NCBI RefSeq assembly: GCF_048263965.1
Contig: NZ_JBLXDO010000001.1
Location: 1 to 64,000, forward strand
From: Ferrimonas sp048263965
GTDB taxonomy: Bacteria > Pseudomonadota > Gammaproteobacteria > Enterobacterales > Shewanellaceae
Direction: 5' to 3'
Length of the DNA stretch: 64,000 nt
Below the pieces are notes generated by a model that saw only the letters and a program-made list of their open reading frames with translations, did not search any database and had not been told where the DNA came from. The first letter of the stretch is position 1. Each line of letters opens with the position of its first letter. The position numbers were made by a program, and so were the translations under genes. Shown here piece by piece: positions 19,757-28,152 of this stretch.

Positions 19757-20041
19757 ATGGAGTGTCGTCTCGGCTGTGGTGCCTGCTGCATCGCCCCCTC
19801 AATCAGTTCCCCCATTCCCGGCATGCCCCATGGCAAGCCCGCCGGTGTGCGCTGCATTCAGCTGGATGACAACAACCTGTGCAAGCTGTTCGGTCAGCCT
19901 ACGCGCCCGGTGGTGTGCGGTGCCTTCAAGCCGGACACCGATCTCTGCGGCGGTACCGATGAGCAGGCGATGGTGACCCTCACCCTGCTTGAGCAGGACA
20001 CCTATGAGTCCCTGAGAGCCGGGGCGGCACTCAAGGGATAG
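19757..20041 (+). CDS. YkgJ-type Cys-cluster protein
   Basis: This is a 94-residue cytoplasmic protein with a CxxxCGACC-type N-terminus (MECRLGCGACC), then a spaced Cys pair around RCIQL and LCKLFG, and VVCGAF and DLCGG. This is the YkgJ/UPF0153 pattern, expected to bind a metal or an iron-sulphur cluster. GGGGGAAGT lies just before the ATG. No substrate or partner is known. Confidence 0.85.
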   Translation: MECRLGCGACCIAPSISSPIPGMPHGKPAGVRCIQLDDNNLCKLFGQPTRPVVCGAFKPDTDLCGGTDEQAMVTLTLLEQDTYESLRAGAALKG

Positions 20042-20101
20042 CCTTGCGCCTGCGCTGGCAGCCAGTACACTGGGCTGTCGGTAACAGAAGCGGAGACAGG
20101 G

Positions 20102-20980
20102 ATGGCGATTCCCAAGGTGGGGTTTGACCTGAGTCGGACCAATCAGGCGGAGCTTGAGATCTTATCTCTGCAGTCCCTCTCTGGCCGTGCCATGAAGCGG
20201 CATGACCCTCAGCTTCCCCACCGCATCCGCTTCTTCCAACTGTTGTTGATTGAGCAGGGCCAGGGCCATCATATGGTGGACTTTCAGGAGTACCCCATTT
20301 CTCCCGGAACCGTGGTCTTTGTTCAGCCGGGACAGGTGCAGGCGTTTCGATTCAGCTCCGAGCTGAAAGGCAAGCTGTTGCTGTTCACCCAGGGCTTCCT
20401 GGACAAGTTGCACAACCACATGCGCCTGACCAGTTTTACCCCCACTCATCTGAATCAACACCACCATCCGCAGACCCAACTCGACGCCGAAAACCTGGCC
20501 CGTTGTCAGGCACTGACCGGTGAGATGGCCAGGGAAACCACTTTGGAGCAGCCGGACTCACTGATGGTGATGCATCTGTTCTCCGCGCTGAACCTGTTGC
20601 TTCACCGGCTTAAGCCGCAACATCGCCAGGAGAGGTTGCCGGATGAGCAGCGCGCCCGGCTGGGACGTTTCATGGAGCTGCTGGAGGCCCATTTTCACCG
20701 GACCCGGGACGCCAACTGGTACGCCAGCCAGATAGGCGTTACCTATAAGACCCTCAACTGCTTGTGTAAGGCGGCCATGGAGATGACTGCCAAGCAGGCC
20801 ATCGATGCCTACACCATCCTGGAGATCAAGCGGCGGTTGGTGATCAGCCAGGACACCTCGTCTCAGATGGCCCTGGATCTTGGGTTTGAAGATGCCAGCA
20901 ACTTCGTTAAGTACTTTAAGAAACAGGTGCGAATGACGCCCAGCCAGTTTCGCCAGGGCTTTATCACGCCCACGCTGTAG
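20102..20980 (+). CDS. AraC-family transcriptional regulator
   Basis: This is a 292-residue regulator with an N-terminal cupin-like ligand domain (about 30-140, including ISPGTVVFVQPGQVQAF) and a C-terminal double helix-turn-helix (about 190-285). The family ending is seen as ALDLGFEDASNFVKYFKKQ then TPSQFR. The ATG follows GGAGACAGGG. The next gene downstream in the same direction is a tandem NTF2-like lipoprotein, its most obvious target, but the 233-base gap (20981-21213) and lack of a visible operator leave this open. Confidence 0.88.
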   Translation: MAIPKVGFDLSRTNQAELEILSLQSLSGRAMKRHDPQLPHRIRFFQLLLIEQGQGHHMVDFQEYPISPGTVVFVQPGQVQAFRFSSELKGKLLLFTQGFLDKLHNHMRLTSFTPTHLNQHHHPQTQLDAENLARCQALTGEMARETTLEQPDSLMVMHLFSALNLLLHRLKPQHRQERLPDEQRARLGRFMELLEAHFHRTRDANWYASQIGVTYKTLNCLCKAAMEMTAKQAIDAYTILEIKRRLVISQDTSSQMALDLGFEDASNFVKYFKKQVRMTPSQFRQGFITPTL

Positions 20981-21213
20981 TTGGATATTCACCAGCTTCT
21001 CGATGGCGCAATCTCCAGTGCTTATCCCCTATTTGTCTGGCAATTCGCCGACATTTGACGATCTTGGCTCTCTTTTTTCTGTTTAACTCCGTTTATCAGG
21101 TCTGGTTAGCAAGTCTAATTGTTCGATATTTACCATTTTTAGGCTCTAACCCACCGCGCCTCATCGACGAGAGAAATCTAGGATGGTGTGCAGATTCCAA
21201 GGGAGAGACAGTC

Positions 21214-22086
21214 ATGAAACATCAGATCAAACAACTGGCAGCCGCTACCTCATTGGTCCTGACCCTGGGCCTGGTGGGTTGTGCCAATTCCGACTCCGAC
21301 AATGAGGCCCCGACCCTCACGGACAAGGAGCAGAAGGTGGTGGCCCTGCTGGAGAGCATCGAGACCGGTGATCAGGCCCCTGTGGCCTACATCAACCCCA
21401 ACAAGTACACCCAGCACAACCTGGCGGTGAAAGATGGTCTGGCCGGCTTCGGTGAGGTGCTGCAGGCCCTGCCCGAAGGCAGTGCCAAAGCGGATGTGAA
21501 GCGGGTGTTCGAGTACGGTGAGTATGTGGTGGCGCATACCGAGTACAACTTCTTCGGCCCCAAGGCGGGCTTCGACATCTTCCGTTTCGAGAATGGGCTG
21601 ATTGTCGAGCACTGGGACAACTTGCAGGAGATTGCGCCGCCCAACGCCAGCGGTCGCACCCAGTTCGATGGGGAGACCCGAATCAGCGATCTGGACCGCA
21701 CCGACGAGAACATCATGATCGTCACCGAGTTTGTCGAGACCATTCTGATGGATGGCACAGGGGACATCAGCAACTACATCGATGGGGGCAAGGGTGACTA
21801 TCTGCAGCACAACCCTGGCGTGGCCGATGATCTGGAGGGGCTGATGGCCGCCCTCGGGGCACTGGCGGACGCGGGCACCCCGATGATCTACACCAAGCAC
21901 CACATCACCCTGGGTAAGGGCAACTTCGTGCTGTCGGTGAGCGAAGGGCAGTTCCTCGGTGAGCATGTGGCCTTCTACGACCTGTTCCGCCTGAGCAAAG
22001 GCAAGATTGTCGAGCATTGGGACACCATCGAAGCGATTCCGCCCCAGGAGCAGTGGGCCAACAGCAATGGCAAGTTTGGCTTCTAA
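21214..22086 (+). CDS. Lipoprotein with two tandem NTF2/SnoaL-like domains
   Basis: This 290-residue lipoprotein has a signal peptide with lipobox LVGC (Cys23). Two homologous halves follow. Each has a Y(T/L)QHN start (near residues 67 and 194), a beta-rich core, and an ending of the form (L/K)IVEHWD(N/T) followed by I(A/P)PP. Such SnoaL-like folds often occur in pairs in secreted proteins. No catalytic residues can be assigned with confidence. ATG 21214 has GGGAGAGA upstream; an in-frame ATG at 21055 lies in an AT-rich leader and gives no signal peptide. A terminator follows. Confidence 0.85.
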   Translation: MKHQIKQLAAATSLVLTLGLVGCANSDSDNEAPTLTDKEQKVVALLESIETGDQAPVAYINPNKYTQHNLAVKDGLAGFGEVLQALPEGSAKADVKRVFEYGEYVVAHTEYNFFGPKAGFDIFRFENGLIVEHWDNLQEIAPPNASGRTQFDGETRISDLDRTDENIMIVTEFVETILMDGTGDISNYIDGGKGDYLQHNPGVADDLEGLMAALGALADAGTPMIYTKHHITLGKGNFVLSVSEGQFLGEHVAFYDLFRLSKGKIVEHWDTIEAIPPQEQWANSNGKFGF

Positions 22087-22102
22087 ACTGCCGAACAATG
22101 AC

Positions 22103-22128
22103 AAAGGGCCAGCGATTGCTGGCCCTTT
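22103..22128. terminator. Bidirectional terminator between the lipoprotein and yibQ-like genes
   Basis: An 11-bp perfect stem, AAAGGGCCAGC / GCTGGCCCTTT with loop GATT, ends in T on both strands and sits exactly between two convergent stops. Confidence 0.88.
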
Positions 22129-22968
22129 TCAGTGGAGGCTGGCACCGCCGAGGCTCGCCTGGGACACCTGCGGCGTGGGCAGCTTATGCAGAAAGGCGGT
22201 GGGCGGCTTCAGCGACCGGAGTTGGGCCCGTTGTCTGTCGCTCAGCAGAGCCGAAGCCGGCACCAGGGAGACGCCCTGGCCGTCCAGGGAGGGTAACGCC
22301 TGCTCCAGGAAGGTCAGGGTTTCCGGGTAGGGGTGGCCAATGAGCACCGCCCGGCCATATCGCTTGGCGATGGTCACCGCCTGGTCAAACTGCTGTTGCA
22401 GATCCACTTCTTCGGTTTCGTTGTCCAGAAACACATGACGCTTCAGGGCCGGAATGCCCTGAGCCACGGCGGCGTCGTAGGCGACGGAGTCCGGGGTGGT
22501 GAGGCTGTCGACAAAGTAGAGATCTCTGTCGGCCACCTCCACCATGACGGCGTCCATCATGGGGCGCTGGCGGGTCAGGGTGCTGCCCATGTGGTTGTTG
22601 ATGCCCCGGGCAAAGGGGATGTCCGCCAAGGCGCGCTTGATGGTGAGCTGCACTTCCCAGGGGGTCATGCCACCCACCAGGGCACTGGGCCCCAAGGCGT
22701 TGCCGCCATCGGCCAGCATCGGCAGATGCAGCATGATCTCATTGCCCTGGCGCCAGCCGGCGACGGCCAACTGCCGACCCCAGGGGGTATGGGGCAGCAC
22801 ACTCAGTGTGGTGGCAGCAGGCAGTGCCAGCACGCCTTTATCGGTTTGCCGGTATCCTACATCGTCGATAATAAGGGTCAGCTCTGCCGCTGTGGCGGTG
22901 TGTACCCACAGCAGCAGAGCCAGAAAAGCGTACCTGATGATTACTCCCGGGAAGGCTGCAACAACCAC
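22129..22968 (-). CDS. Divergent polysaccharide deacetylase (YibQ-like)
   Basis: This is a 279-residue periplasmic protein of the NodB-like fold. LTLIIDDVGYRQ, NNHMGSTLT, VFLDNE and GHPYP mark the active-site motifs of the YibQ group, thought to act on envelope glycans. The signal peptide core is RYAFLALLLWVHTATA. The only standard start is GTG 22968, which overlaps ctpA by 28 bases and has no clear ribosome site. A GGGAG sits instead just before ATC codons at 22937-22940 that would start the signal peptide exactly. The gpmI-envC-ctpA-yibQ order is conserved in related bacteria. Confidence 0.85.
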   Translation of the reverse strand: MVVAAFPGVIIRYAFLALLLWVHTATAAELTLIIDDVGYRQTDKGVLALPAATTLSVLPHTPWGRQLAVAGWRQGNEIMLHLPMLADGGNALGPSALVGGMTPWEVQLTIKRALADIPFARGINNHMGSTLTRQRPMMDAVMVEVADRDLYFVDSLTTPDSVAYDAAVAQGIPALKRHVFLDNETEEVDLQQQFDQAVTIAKRYGRAVLIGHPYPETLTFLEQALPSLDGQGVSLVPASALLSDRQRAQLRSLKPPTAFLHKLPTPQVSQASLGGASLH

Positions 22969-24131
22969 TCATAGGCGGCTGCTAACTGACTGTCCTGTAG
23001 CCATTGTCCGTTCATTTCTGATTCAGCCATTATAGGCTTCTCGACGCCATTCTCCAGCAGCACCTGAACATCGGGGTCGATCCCCTTCTTGTCGATAAAG
23101 GTGCCGTTGGGGGTGGCGTAGCGGGCGGTGGTCAGCTTGATGGCACCCTGCTGTCCCAGCAGGGGGATGAGGCTTTGCACCGTCCCCTTGCCGAACGAGG
23201 TTTGGCCAAACAGGGTGGCCTTCTGATGATCCTTGAGGGCGCCGGCCAGAATCTCCGCCGCCGAGGCGCTGCCTTCGTTGATCAGCACCACCACTTCCAG
23301 TTGCCCCAAGGGGGCGGCGTCTGAGGCGTAGTAGTCGTTGTTGGCGTCCAGGAAACGGCCATGGGTGGACACAATCAGGCCGGCCTCGAGAAACATGTCG
23401 GCGATCTGAACGGCGGAATCGAACATGCCGCCGGGGTTGTTACGCAGATCCAGAATCAGTTGGGTGAGCCCCTCCTGTTGGATGCGGCTGCTGAACCTGG
23501 CCACCTCGTCTGTGGTCTGGCGATTGAAACTGTTGATCTTCAGGTAGCCCACCTGATGGGGCAGTGAGCGGAACTGGGTGCTGTCGATGGTGATGTTGCT
23601 CGGTTGCAGACTGACCGTCAGCGGCATGGGCGCCTTCTCCCGCTTGAGGGTCAGGGTGAGGGTACGATCTTCGCGGCTGGCGCTCTTGATGTACTGGATC
23701 AGCTTGTCCATGGTGTCCGGTGTGGCGGGCAGGTCGTCCACGCGCACCAGAATGTCGCCGGGCTTGATGCCGGCGTAGTGGGCGGAGCTGTGTGCCAGGG
23801 GGGTGATCACCTGAACCACACCCTCCTCGATGCTCACCTCGATGCCGTAGCCGTAGTAGTGGCCGTCGTTGGCTTCTCTGAGCAGTTCCAGAGTCTGCGG
23901 GGTCAGGTAGGTGGAGTGCGGATCCAGGGACTCAAACAACCCCTTAAGCGCGCCCTCGATCATGGCACGGCGATCCACCTGATCGACGTAGTAATACTCC
24001 ACGATGTCCTGCACCGTGACGATCAGTTCCTGGGCTTCCTCCAGTGTCGGCGCCGCCACTTCCCTGTGCTCTTCCGCCTGTGGACTGAATACAAGCAGAA
24101 TGCCGACCAGCAAGGCGAACAGTTGCGGCAT
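22941..24131 (-). CDS. C-terminal processing peptidase (S41 family)
   Basis: This is a 396-residue periplasmic serine protease with a signal peptide (about 1-19), a PDZ domain (about 85-165, GYGIEVSIEEGVVQV) and an S41 protease domain. The catalytic Ser lies in NEGSASAAEI and the Lys in SFGKGTVQ, the Ser-Lys dyad of CtpA. It is shorter than enteric Prc and matches the CtpA group. It lies between envC and yibQ, consistent with turnover of an envelope or cell-wall enzyme. Confidence 0.9.
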   Translation of the reverse strand: MPQLFALLVGILLVFSPQAEEHREVAAPTLEEAQELIVTVQDIVEYYYVDQVDRRAMIEGALKGLFESLDPHSTYLTPQTLELLREANDGHYYGYGIEVSIEEGVVQVITPLAHSSAHYAGIKPGDILVRVDDLPATPDTMDKLIQYIKSASREDRTLTLTLKREKAPMPLTVSLQPSNITIDSTQFRSLPHQVGYLKINSFNRQTTDEVARFSSRIQQEGLTQLILDLRNNPGGMFDSAVQIADMFLEAGLIVSTHGRFLDANNDYYASDAAPLGQLEVVVLINEGSASAAEILAGALKDHQKATLFGQTSFGKGTVQSLIPLLGQQGAIKLTTARYATPNGTFIDKKGIDPDVQVLLENGVEKPIMAESEMNGQWLQDSQLAAAYEWLLQPSRE

Positions 24132-24166
24132 AGCGCATACCCTCTGGCCACGTTGGCGGGGCTGTG

Positions 24167-25306
24167 TTACCGCCTCTTCAGGTAGGGGGCCGGGTCCACA
24201 GCGAGTCCCCGATGACGGATTTCAAAGTATAGTCCGCTATCGGACTGTCCGCCTGAGTCTCCGCTGAGGGCAATCACTTCTCCCCCCTCTACCCGGTCGC
24301 CCACCTCCTTGAGCAGACTTTGGGCGTGGCCGTACAGGCTGAGGTACTCTTCGCCATGATCCACCACCACCACCATGCCATAGCCTCGCAGCCAGTCGGA
24401 GAACACCACCTGGCCTGGGGCCACCGCCTCAACATTGCGGCCTTCCCGCCCGGCGATCAGCAGGCCGTTCCACTTGAGCTGCCCCTGTCGGTGGCTGCCA
24501 AAGCGGTGCTTGACCTTGCCGGAGAGCGGCCAGTCCAGCCTGCCTTTGAGCTCTCTCAGTCCGTCCAGGGAGACCGGACGGGCGGCGAGGGCGGCCAGGG
24601 CCTCCTCAATGGCCTGGGCCAGGATCTCACTGTCCACCTCAAGCTGATCGAGCTTGCGACTCTCCTTCTTGAGCTGAGCCTCCAGTTTGGCCAGGGTCTG
24701 CTTTCGCTTCTCCTGTTGCTTACGAAGGGATTTTTGCTGGTTGTCCAGATTCTCCTGGGTGCGCTCCAGTTGGGCTTTGCGCTCCAGTTGCTGGCGGTGG
24801 TTGTTGGTGAGGGCGTCTTTGGTGGCGGCAATCGCTTCCATGGCCTGGATGCGTGCCTGATTGAGGTAGTGGTAATAGGTCAGCAGCCGCTGTTTGTCGG
24901 CGCTGTTCTGTTTGAGCAGAAGCTGGCCGGTTTCTCCCTGACCCGCGACCCAGGAGGCGCGGATCTGGGCGGCCAGCTGCTGTTGCTGCTGTTCAAACTG
25001 TCGTTCCAGCTGGGTCTGCTCCCTGGAGAGCTCGGCCAGCTGACCATTGAGGCTGTTCAGCTTGTTGCGGTTACCACGAATGGCCGCCGCCTGCTTGCTG
25101 ATGGCCAGTTCATCCTGGCGCAATGCCTTGCTGGTTTTATCCCGGCTGGCCTTGCTGGCGATCAGCTTGGACTGGCTGGCCTTGATCTGCTTCTGCAGCT
25201 TTTGAAGCTGCTGCTGCTGCTGATCAATCTCCTCCTGGCTGGCGGCCAGGGGCAGGCTGAACAGGCCCGCCAGGAGGGCGGGCCACAGGAACGACAGGAA
25301 CTTCAT
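24167..25306 (-). CDS. envC: Murein hydrolase activator
   Basis: This 379-residue periplasmic protein activates the amidases AmiA/AmiB at the septum under FtsEX control. A signal peptide (about 1-23) precedes a long coiled coil (about 24-250, rich in Gln and Lys) and a C-terminal LytM domain (about 270-375). The first metal motif of active M23 peptidases is missing (LKWNGLLIAG lacks the usual His and Asp), while HGEEYLSLYGHAQSL remains, the degenerate pattern of EnvC. It overlaps no neighbour and starts one base after the gpmI stop. Confidence 0.93.
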   Translation of the reverse strand: MKFLSFLWPALLAGLFSLPLAASQEEIDQQQQQLQKLQKQIKASQSKLIASKASRDKTSKALRQDELAISKQAAAIRGNRNKLNSLNGQLAELSREQTQLERQFEQQQQQLAAQIRASWVAGQGETGQLLLKQNSADKQRLLTYYHYLNQARIQAMEAIAATKDALTNNHRQQLERKAQLERTQENLDNQQKSLRKQQEKRKQTLAKLEAQLKKESRKLDQLEVDSEILAQAIEEALAALAARPVSLDGLRELKGRLDWPLSGKVKHRFGSHRQGQLKWNGLLIAGREGRNVEAVAPGQVVFSDWLRGYGMVVVVDHGEEYLSLYGHAQSLLKEVGDRVEGGEVIALSGDSGGQSDSGLYFEIRHRGLAVDPAPYLKRR

Positions 25307-25307
25307 C

Positions 25308-26843
25308 TTATTCCGCCAGGGTGACGATGGGGGTACCGGTCATCTCCTCGGGGATCTCCAGGCCCATCAGGTGCAGCATGGTGGGAGCCACGTCGGAGAG
25401 GCGTCCGCCTTCCCGTACCTGGGCGTTGCGGCCCACGTAGATGAAGGGAACCGGTTCACTGGTGTGCGCGGTATGGGCCTGACCAGAGTTGGCGTCGCAC
25501 ATCTGCTCGGCGTTACCGTGGTCGGCGGTGATCAGGCACTCGCCACCGGCACGCTCGACGACGTCCAGAACACGCTGGATGCTGGCGTCCACGGCTTCGC
25601 ACGCCTTCACGGCGGCATCGAAGTCTCCGGTGTGACCCACCATGTCGCCGTTGGGGTAGTTGCAGATGATGGCGTCGAAGTTGCCGTTCTCAATGGCGTC
25701 CACCAGCTTGTCGGTCAGCTCGAGGCTGCTCATCTCGGGCTGCATGTCGTAGGTAGCCACATTGGGGGACTTCACCAAAATGCGCTCTTCGCCTTCGAAG
25801 GGCTGCTCGATGCCGCCATTGAAGAAGAAGGTGACGTGGGCGTACTTCTCGGTCTCGGAGATGCGCAGCTGACGTTTGCCCTGGTTGGCCATCAGTTCAC
25901 CGAAGGTGTTCTTCAGGGCCTCAGGCGGGAAGGCGCAGCTGGTGTCGATGTCGGCGGCGTACTCGGTCAGCATCACGAAGTCGGCCAGCTTGGGGGCCTT
26001 CGCCTTGGTGAAGCCGTCGAAATCAGCGTCGATGAAGGCGCGGGTCAGCTGACGGGCGCGGTCGGCACGGAAGTTCATGAAGATTACCGCGTCGCCATCG
26101 TTGAAGGTGGCGTCGGCGTCGATGGAGGAGGGGGCGACAAACTCGTCGTTCTCGTCACGATCGTAGGCGGCCTGCAGGGCGTCGGTGGCACTGGTGTAGC
26201 TGTGTTCGCTCTTGCCCAGGGTCAGCAGGTCAAACGCGGCCTGAACCCGCTCCCAACGTTGGTCGCGGTCCATGGCGTAGTAACGACCTACGATGGAGCC
26301 GATGGCACCACAGCCAAGTTCGGCAAACAGCTTGTCGAAGCGAACCAGGGAGTTGTGGGCGGAACGGGGCGGGGTATCGCGGCCGTCCAGGAAGCCGTGC
26401 AGGTACACTTTCTTGGCACCACGCTCGGCGGCCATGCGGATGGCGGCTTCCAGGTGGTCTTCATGGCTGTGTACGCCACCGGGAGAGAGCAGTCCCATGA
26501 TGTGCACGGCACCGTCGTTGGCCTTGGCCTTGTCTACGGCACTGCACAGTACAGGGTTGTGGTTGAACTCACCGTCTTCGATGGACTTGCCGATGCGGGT
26601 CAGGTCCTGATAGACGATGCGCCCGGCGCCCAGGTTGATGTGGCCCACTTCGGAGTTACCCATCTGACCGTCGGGCAGGCCAACGTCGTTACCGGATCCG
26701 GAGATCAGGGTAGAGGGGTAGTCGCGGAACAGGCGATCCATAGTGGGAGTGTTGGCTCTGCTGATGGCGTTGTCGTCAGCGTCGGCTCTGTGTCCCCAGC
26801 CGTCCAGGATCAGGAGGGCAAGTGGGGTAGTGCGCTTGGTCAT
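25308..26843 (-). CDS. gpmI: 2,3-bisphosphoglycerate-independent phosphoglycerate mutase
   Basis: This 511-residue Mn-dependent enzyme interconverts 3- and 2-phosphoglycerate in glycolysis. The phosphoserine nucleophile is Ser64 in MGNSEVGHINLGAGR. LILDGWGHR, VGRYYAMDRD and the C-terminal TADHGNAE metal site are present. It begins the gpmI-envC-ctpA-yibQ run. The 237-base spacer to divergent yibN (26844-27080) carries the promoters; I see no other feature in it. Confidence 0.97.
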   Translation of the reverse strand: MTKRTTPLALLILDGWGHRADADDNAISRANTPTMDRLFRDYPSTLISGSGNDVGLPDGQMGNSEVGHINLGAGRIVYQDLTRIGKSIEDGEFNHNPVLCSAVDKAKANDGAVHIMGLLSPGGVHSHEDHLEAAIRMAAERGAKKVYLHGFLDGRDTPPRSAHNSLVRFDKLFAELGCGAIGSIVGRYYAMDRDQRWERVQAAFDLLTLGKSEHSYTSATDALQAAYDRDENDEFVAPSSIDADATFNDGDAVIFMNFRADRARQLTRAFIDADFDGFTKAKAPKLADFVMLTEYAADIDTSCAFPPEALKNTFGELMANQGKRQLRISETEKYAHVTFFFNGGIEQPFEGEERILVKSPNVATYDMQPEMSSLELTDKLVDAIENGNFDAIICNYPNGDMVGHTGDFDAAVKACEAVDASIQRVLDVVERAGGECLITADHGNAEQMCDANSGQAHTAHTSEPVPFIYVGRNAQVREGGRLSDVAPTMLHLMGLEIPEEMTGTPIVTLAE

Positions 26844-27080
26844 CTACTATCCTTTTTGCCGTCGAGGCAATCGCAAATAAAACTGCTGTCAGTGTACAAC
26901 GTAACCAGCGATCTTCTCCAGATCGCCCAGGCAAAAATGTAATTTTATTACATCCTCATTTCCCCCTGTGCTGTGATCCGCACCCCGTCCCTGCCGGTTA
27001 CAGACACTTCACATGCCGGGGGATCCGGTTATACTGGCGACTTTCGCTCCTCACCAACGTCAACCGATTTAGGCAAGTTA

Positions 27081-27515
27081 ATGCAGGAATATATCGATTT
27101 TCTCGGCCGTCACGCCATGCTGAGTGCGGCTTGGGTGGGTCTGCTGGTGGCCTTCCTGTTCGTCACCATCAAATCCGCCTTCTCCAAGGTAAAGAATATC
27201 CCCGCCCAGCAGGCGGTGCAGATGATCAACAAAGAGGGCGCTGTGGTCGTGGACGTGCGCAGCGATGAGGAGTTCCGCAAGGGCCACATCGCCAACGCCA
27301 AGCACATTCCTCTGGCGGAGATTAAAAATAATCAGCTGTCGACCCTTGAAAACCACAAGAGCGCTCCCATTATAGTTGTGTGTAACGCTGGCGTGAGCTC
27401 CGTACAGGCGGCGCAAATGTTGGTATCCGCGGGCTTTGAGAAGGTGTTCAGCCTGCAGGGTGGCATGACCGATTGGAAAGCGGCCAACCTGCTGGTAGTG
27501 CGTAAAAGGCGCTAA
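27081..27515 (+). CDS. yibN: Membrane-anchored rhodanese-like protein (YibN)
   Basis: This 144-residue protein has an N-terminal transmembrane helix (about 11-31) and one cytoplasmic rhodanese domain (about 48-138). The active-site loop is VCNAGVSSVQAA, with the sulphur-carrying Cys. ATG 27081 gives the family start MQEYIDFLGRHAML; an in-frame start at 26973 is not supported. It sits upstream of secB as in enterics, but grxC, usually between them, is absent. Confidence 0.92.
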   Translation: MQEYIDFLGRHAMLSAAWVGLLVAFLFVTIKSAFSKVKNIPAQQAVQMINKEGAVVVDVRSDEEFRKGHIANAKHIPLAEIKNNQLSTLENHKSAPIIVVCNAGVSSVQAAQMLVSAGFEKVFSLQGGMTDWKAANLLVVRKRR

Positions 27516-27543
27516 ACCTCTTTCTGGTCGCGCATAAGACGAT

Positions 27544-27642
27544 ATGGATGGCGACACACTCAGCTTCAAGCCGGCCCGGCGCGACCGCCGTAACCAGGTT
27601 GTGGAGTTTCGAGACGCCCAGAACGACGACAACAATATTTAG
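27544..27642 (+). CDS. Possible 32-residue small protein between yibN and secB
   Basis: This short open frame starts at ATG and encodes a strongly charged peptide ending QNDDNNI. It fills the place where grxC normally lies but shows no CPYC or other glutaredoxin feature. There is no convincing ribosome site. It may be untranslated leader of secB, or a remnant or new small gene. Confidence 0.25.
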   Translation: MDGDTLSFKPARRDRRNQVVEFRDAQNDDNNI

Positions 27643-27653
27643 GATTTAGACAA

Positions 27654-28139
27654 ATGGCAGAAGCAGCTAACAACGCAGCCAACGAGCAGGCCGCACCTCA
27701 GTTCCAGATTCAGCGTGTATACACCAAGGACATCTCCTTCGAGACTCCTAACTCTCCCGCTATCTTCCAGAAAGAGTGGAAGCCAGAAGTTAAGCTGGAC
27801 CTGGATACCCGCAGCAACAAGCTGGCTGACGACGTTTACGAAGTGGTTCTGAACATCACCGTAACCACCAAGGTAGAAGAAGACGTGGCCTTCCTGTGTG
27901 AAGTACAGCAAGCCGGTATCTTCTCCATCGCCAACCTGCCTGAGCCTCAGCTGGCCCACGCCCTGGGCGCCGGTTGTCCTAACATCCTGTTCCCATACGC
28001 CCGCGAAGCGATCGCCAGCATGGTTAACCGTGGTACCTTCCCTCCACTGAACCTGGCGCCTGTAAACTTCGATGGCCTGTTCGCTCAGTACGTTCAGCGT
28101 CAGCAGGAGCAAGCCGCTGCCGAGCAAGCTGACGCCTAA
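27654..28139 (+). CDS. secB: Protein-export chaperone SecB
   Basis: This 161-residue cytosolic chaperone keeps precursor proteins unfolded for SecA. FQIQRVYTKDISFETPNSP, LCEVQQAGIF and PYARE with NRGTFPPLNLAPVNFD are diagnostic. Many GTT/GTA/CGT codons give codon use of a highly expressed gene. gpsA follows 13 bases later in the conserved secB-gpsA order. Confidence 0.97.
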   Translation: MAEAANNAANEQAAPQFQIQRVYTKDISFETPNSPAIFQKEWKPEVKLDLDTRSNKLADDVYEVVLNITVTTKVEEDVAFLCEVQQAGIFSIANLPEPQLAHALGAGCPNILFPYAREAIASMVNRGTFPPLNLAPVNFDGLFAQYVQRQQEQAAAEQADA

Positions 28140-28152
28140 GGGAGCGAGTCAG

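Noticed and set aside
25371..26942. 523-codon plus-strand frame opposite gpmI
   Set aside because: Antisense shadow with Gly/Val-rich composition; gpmI is unmistakable on the other strand.
28072..28152. Upstream extension of gpsA into secB
   Set aside because: The extension matches no GpsA N-terminus and overlaps secB; TTG 28153 has the ribosome site.
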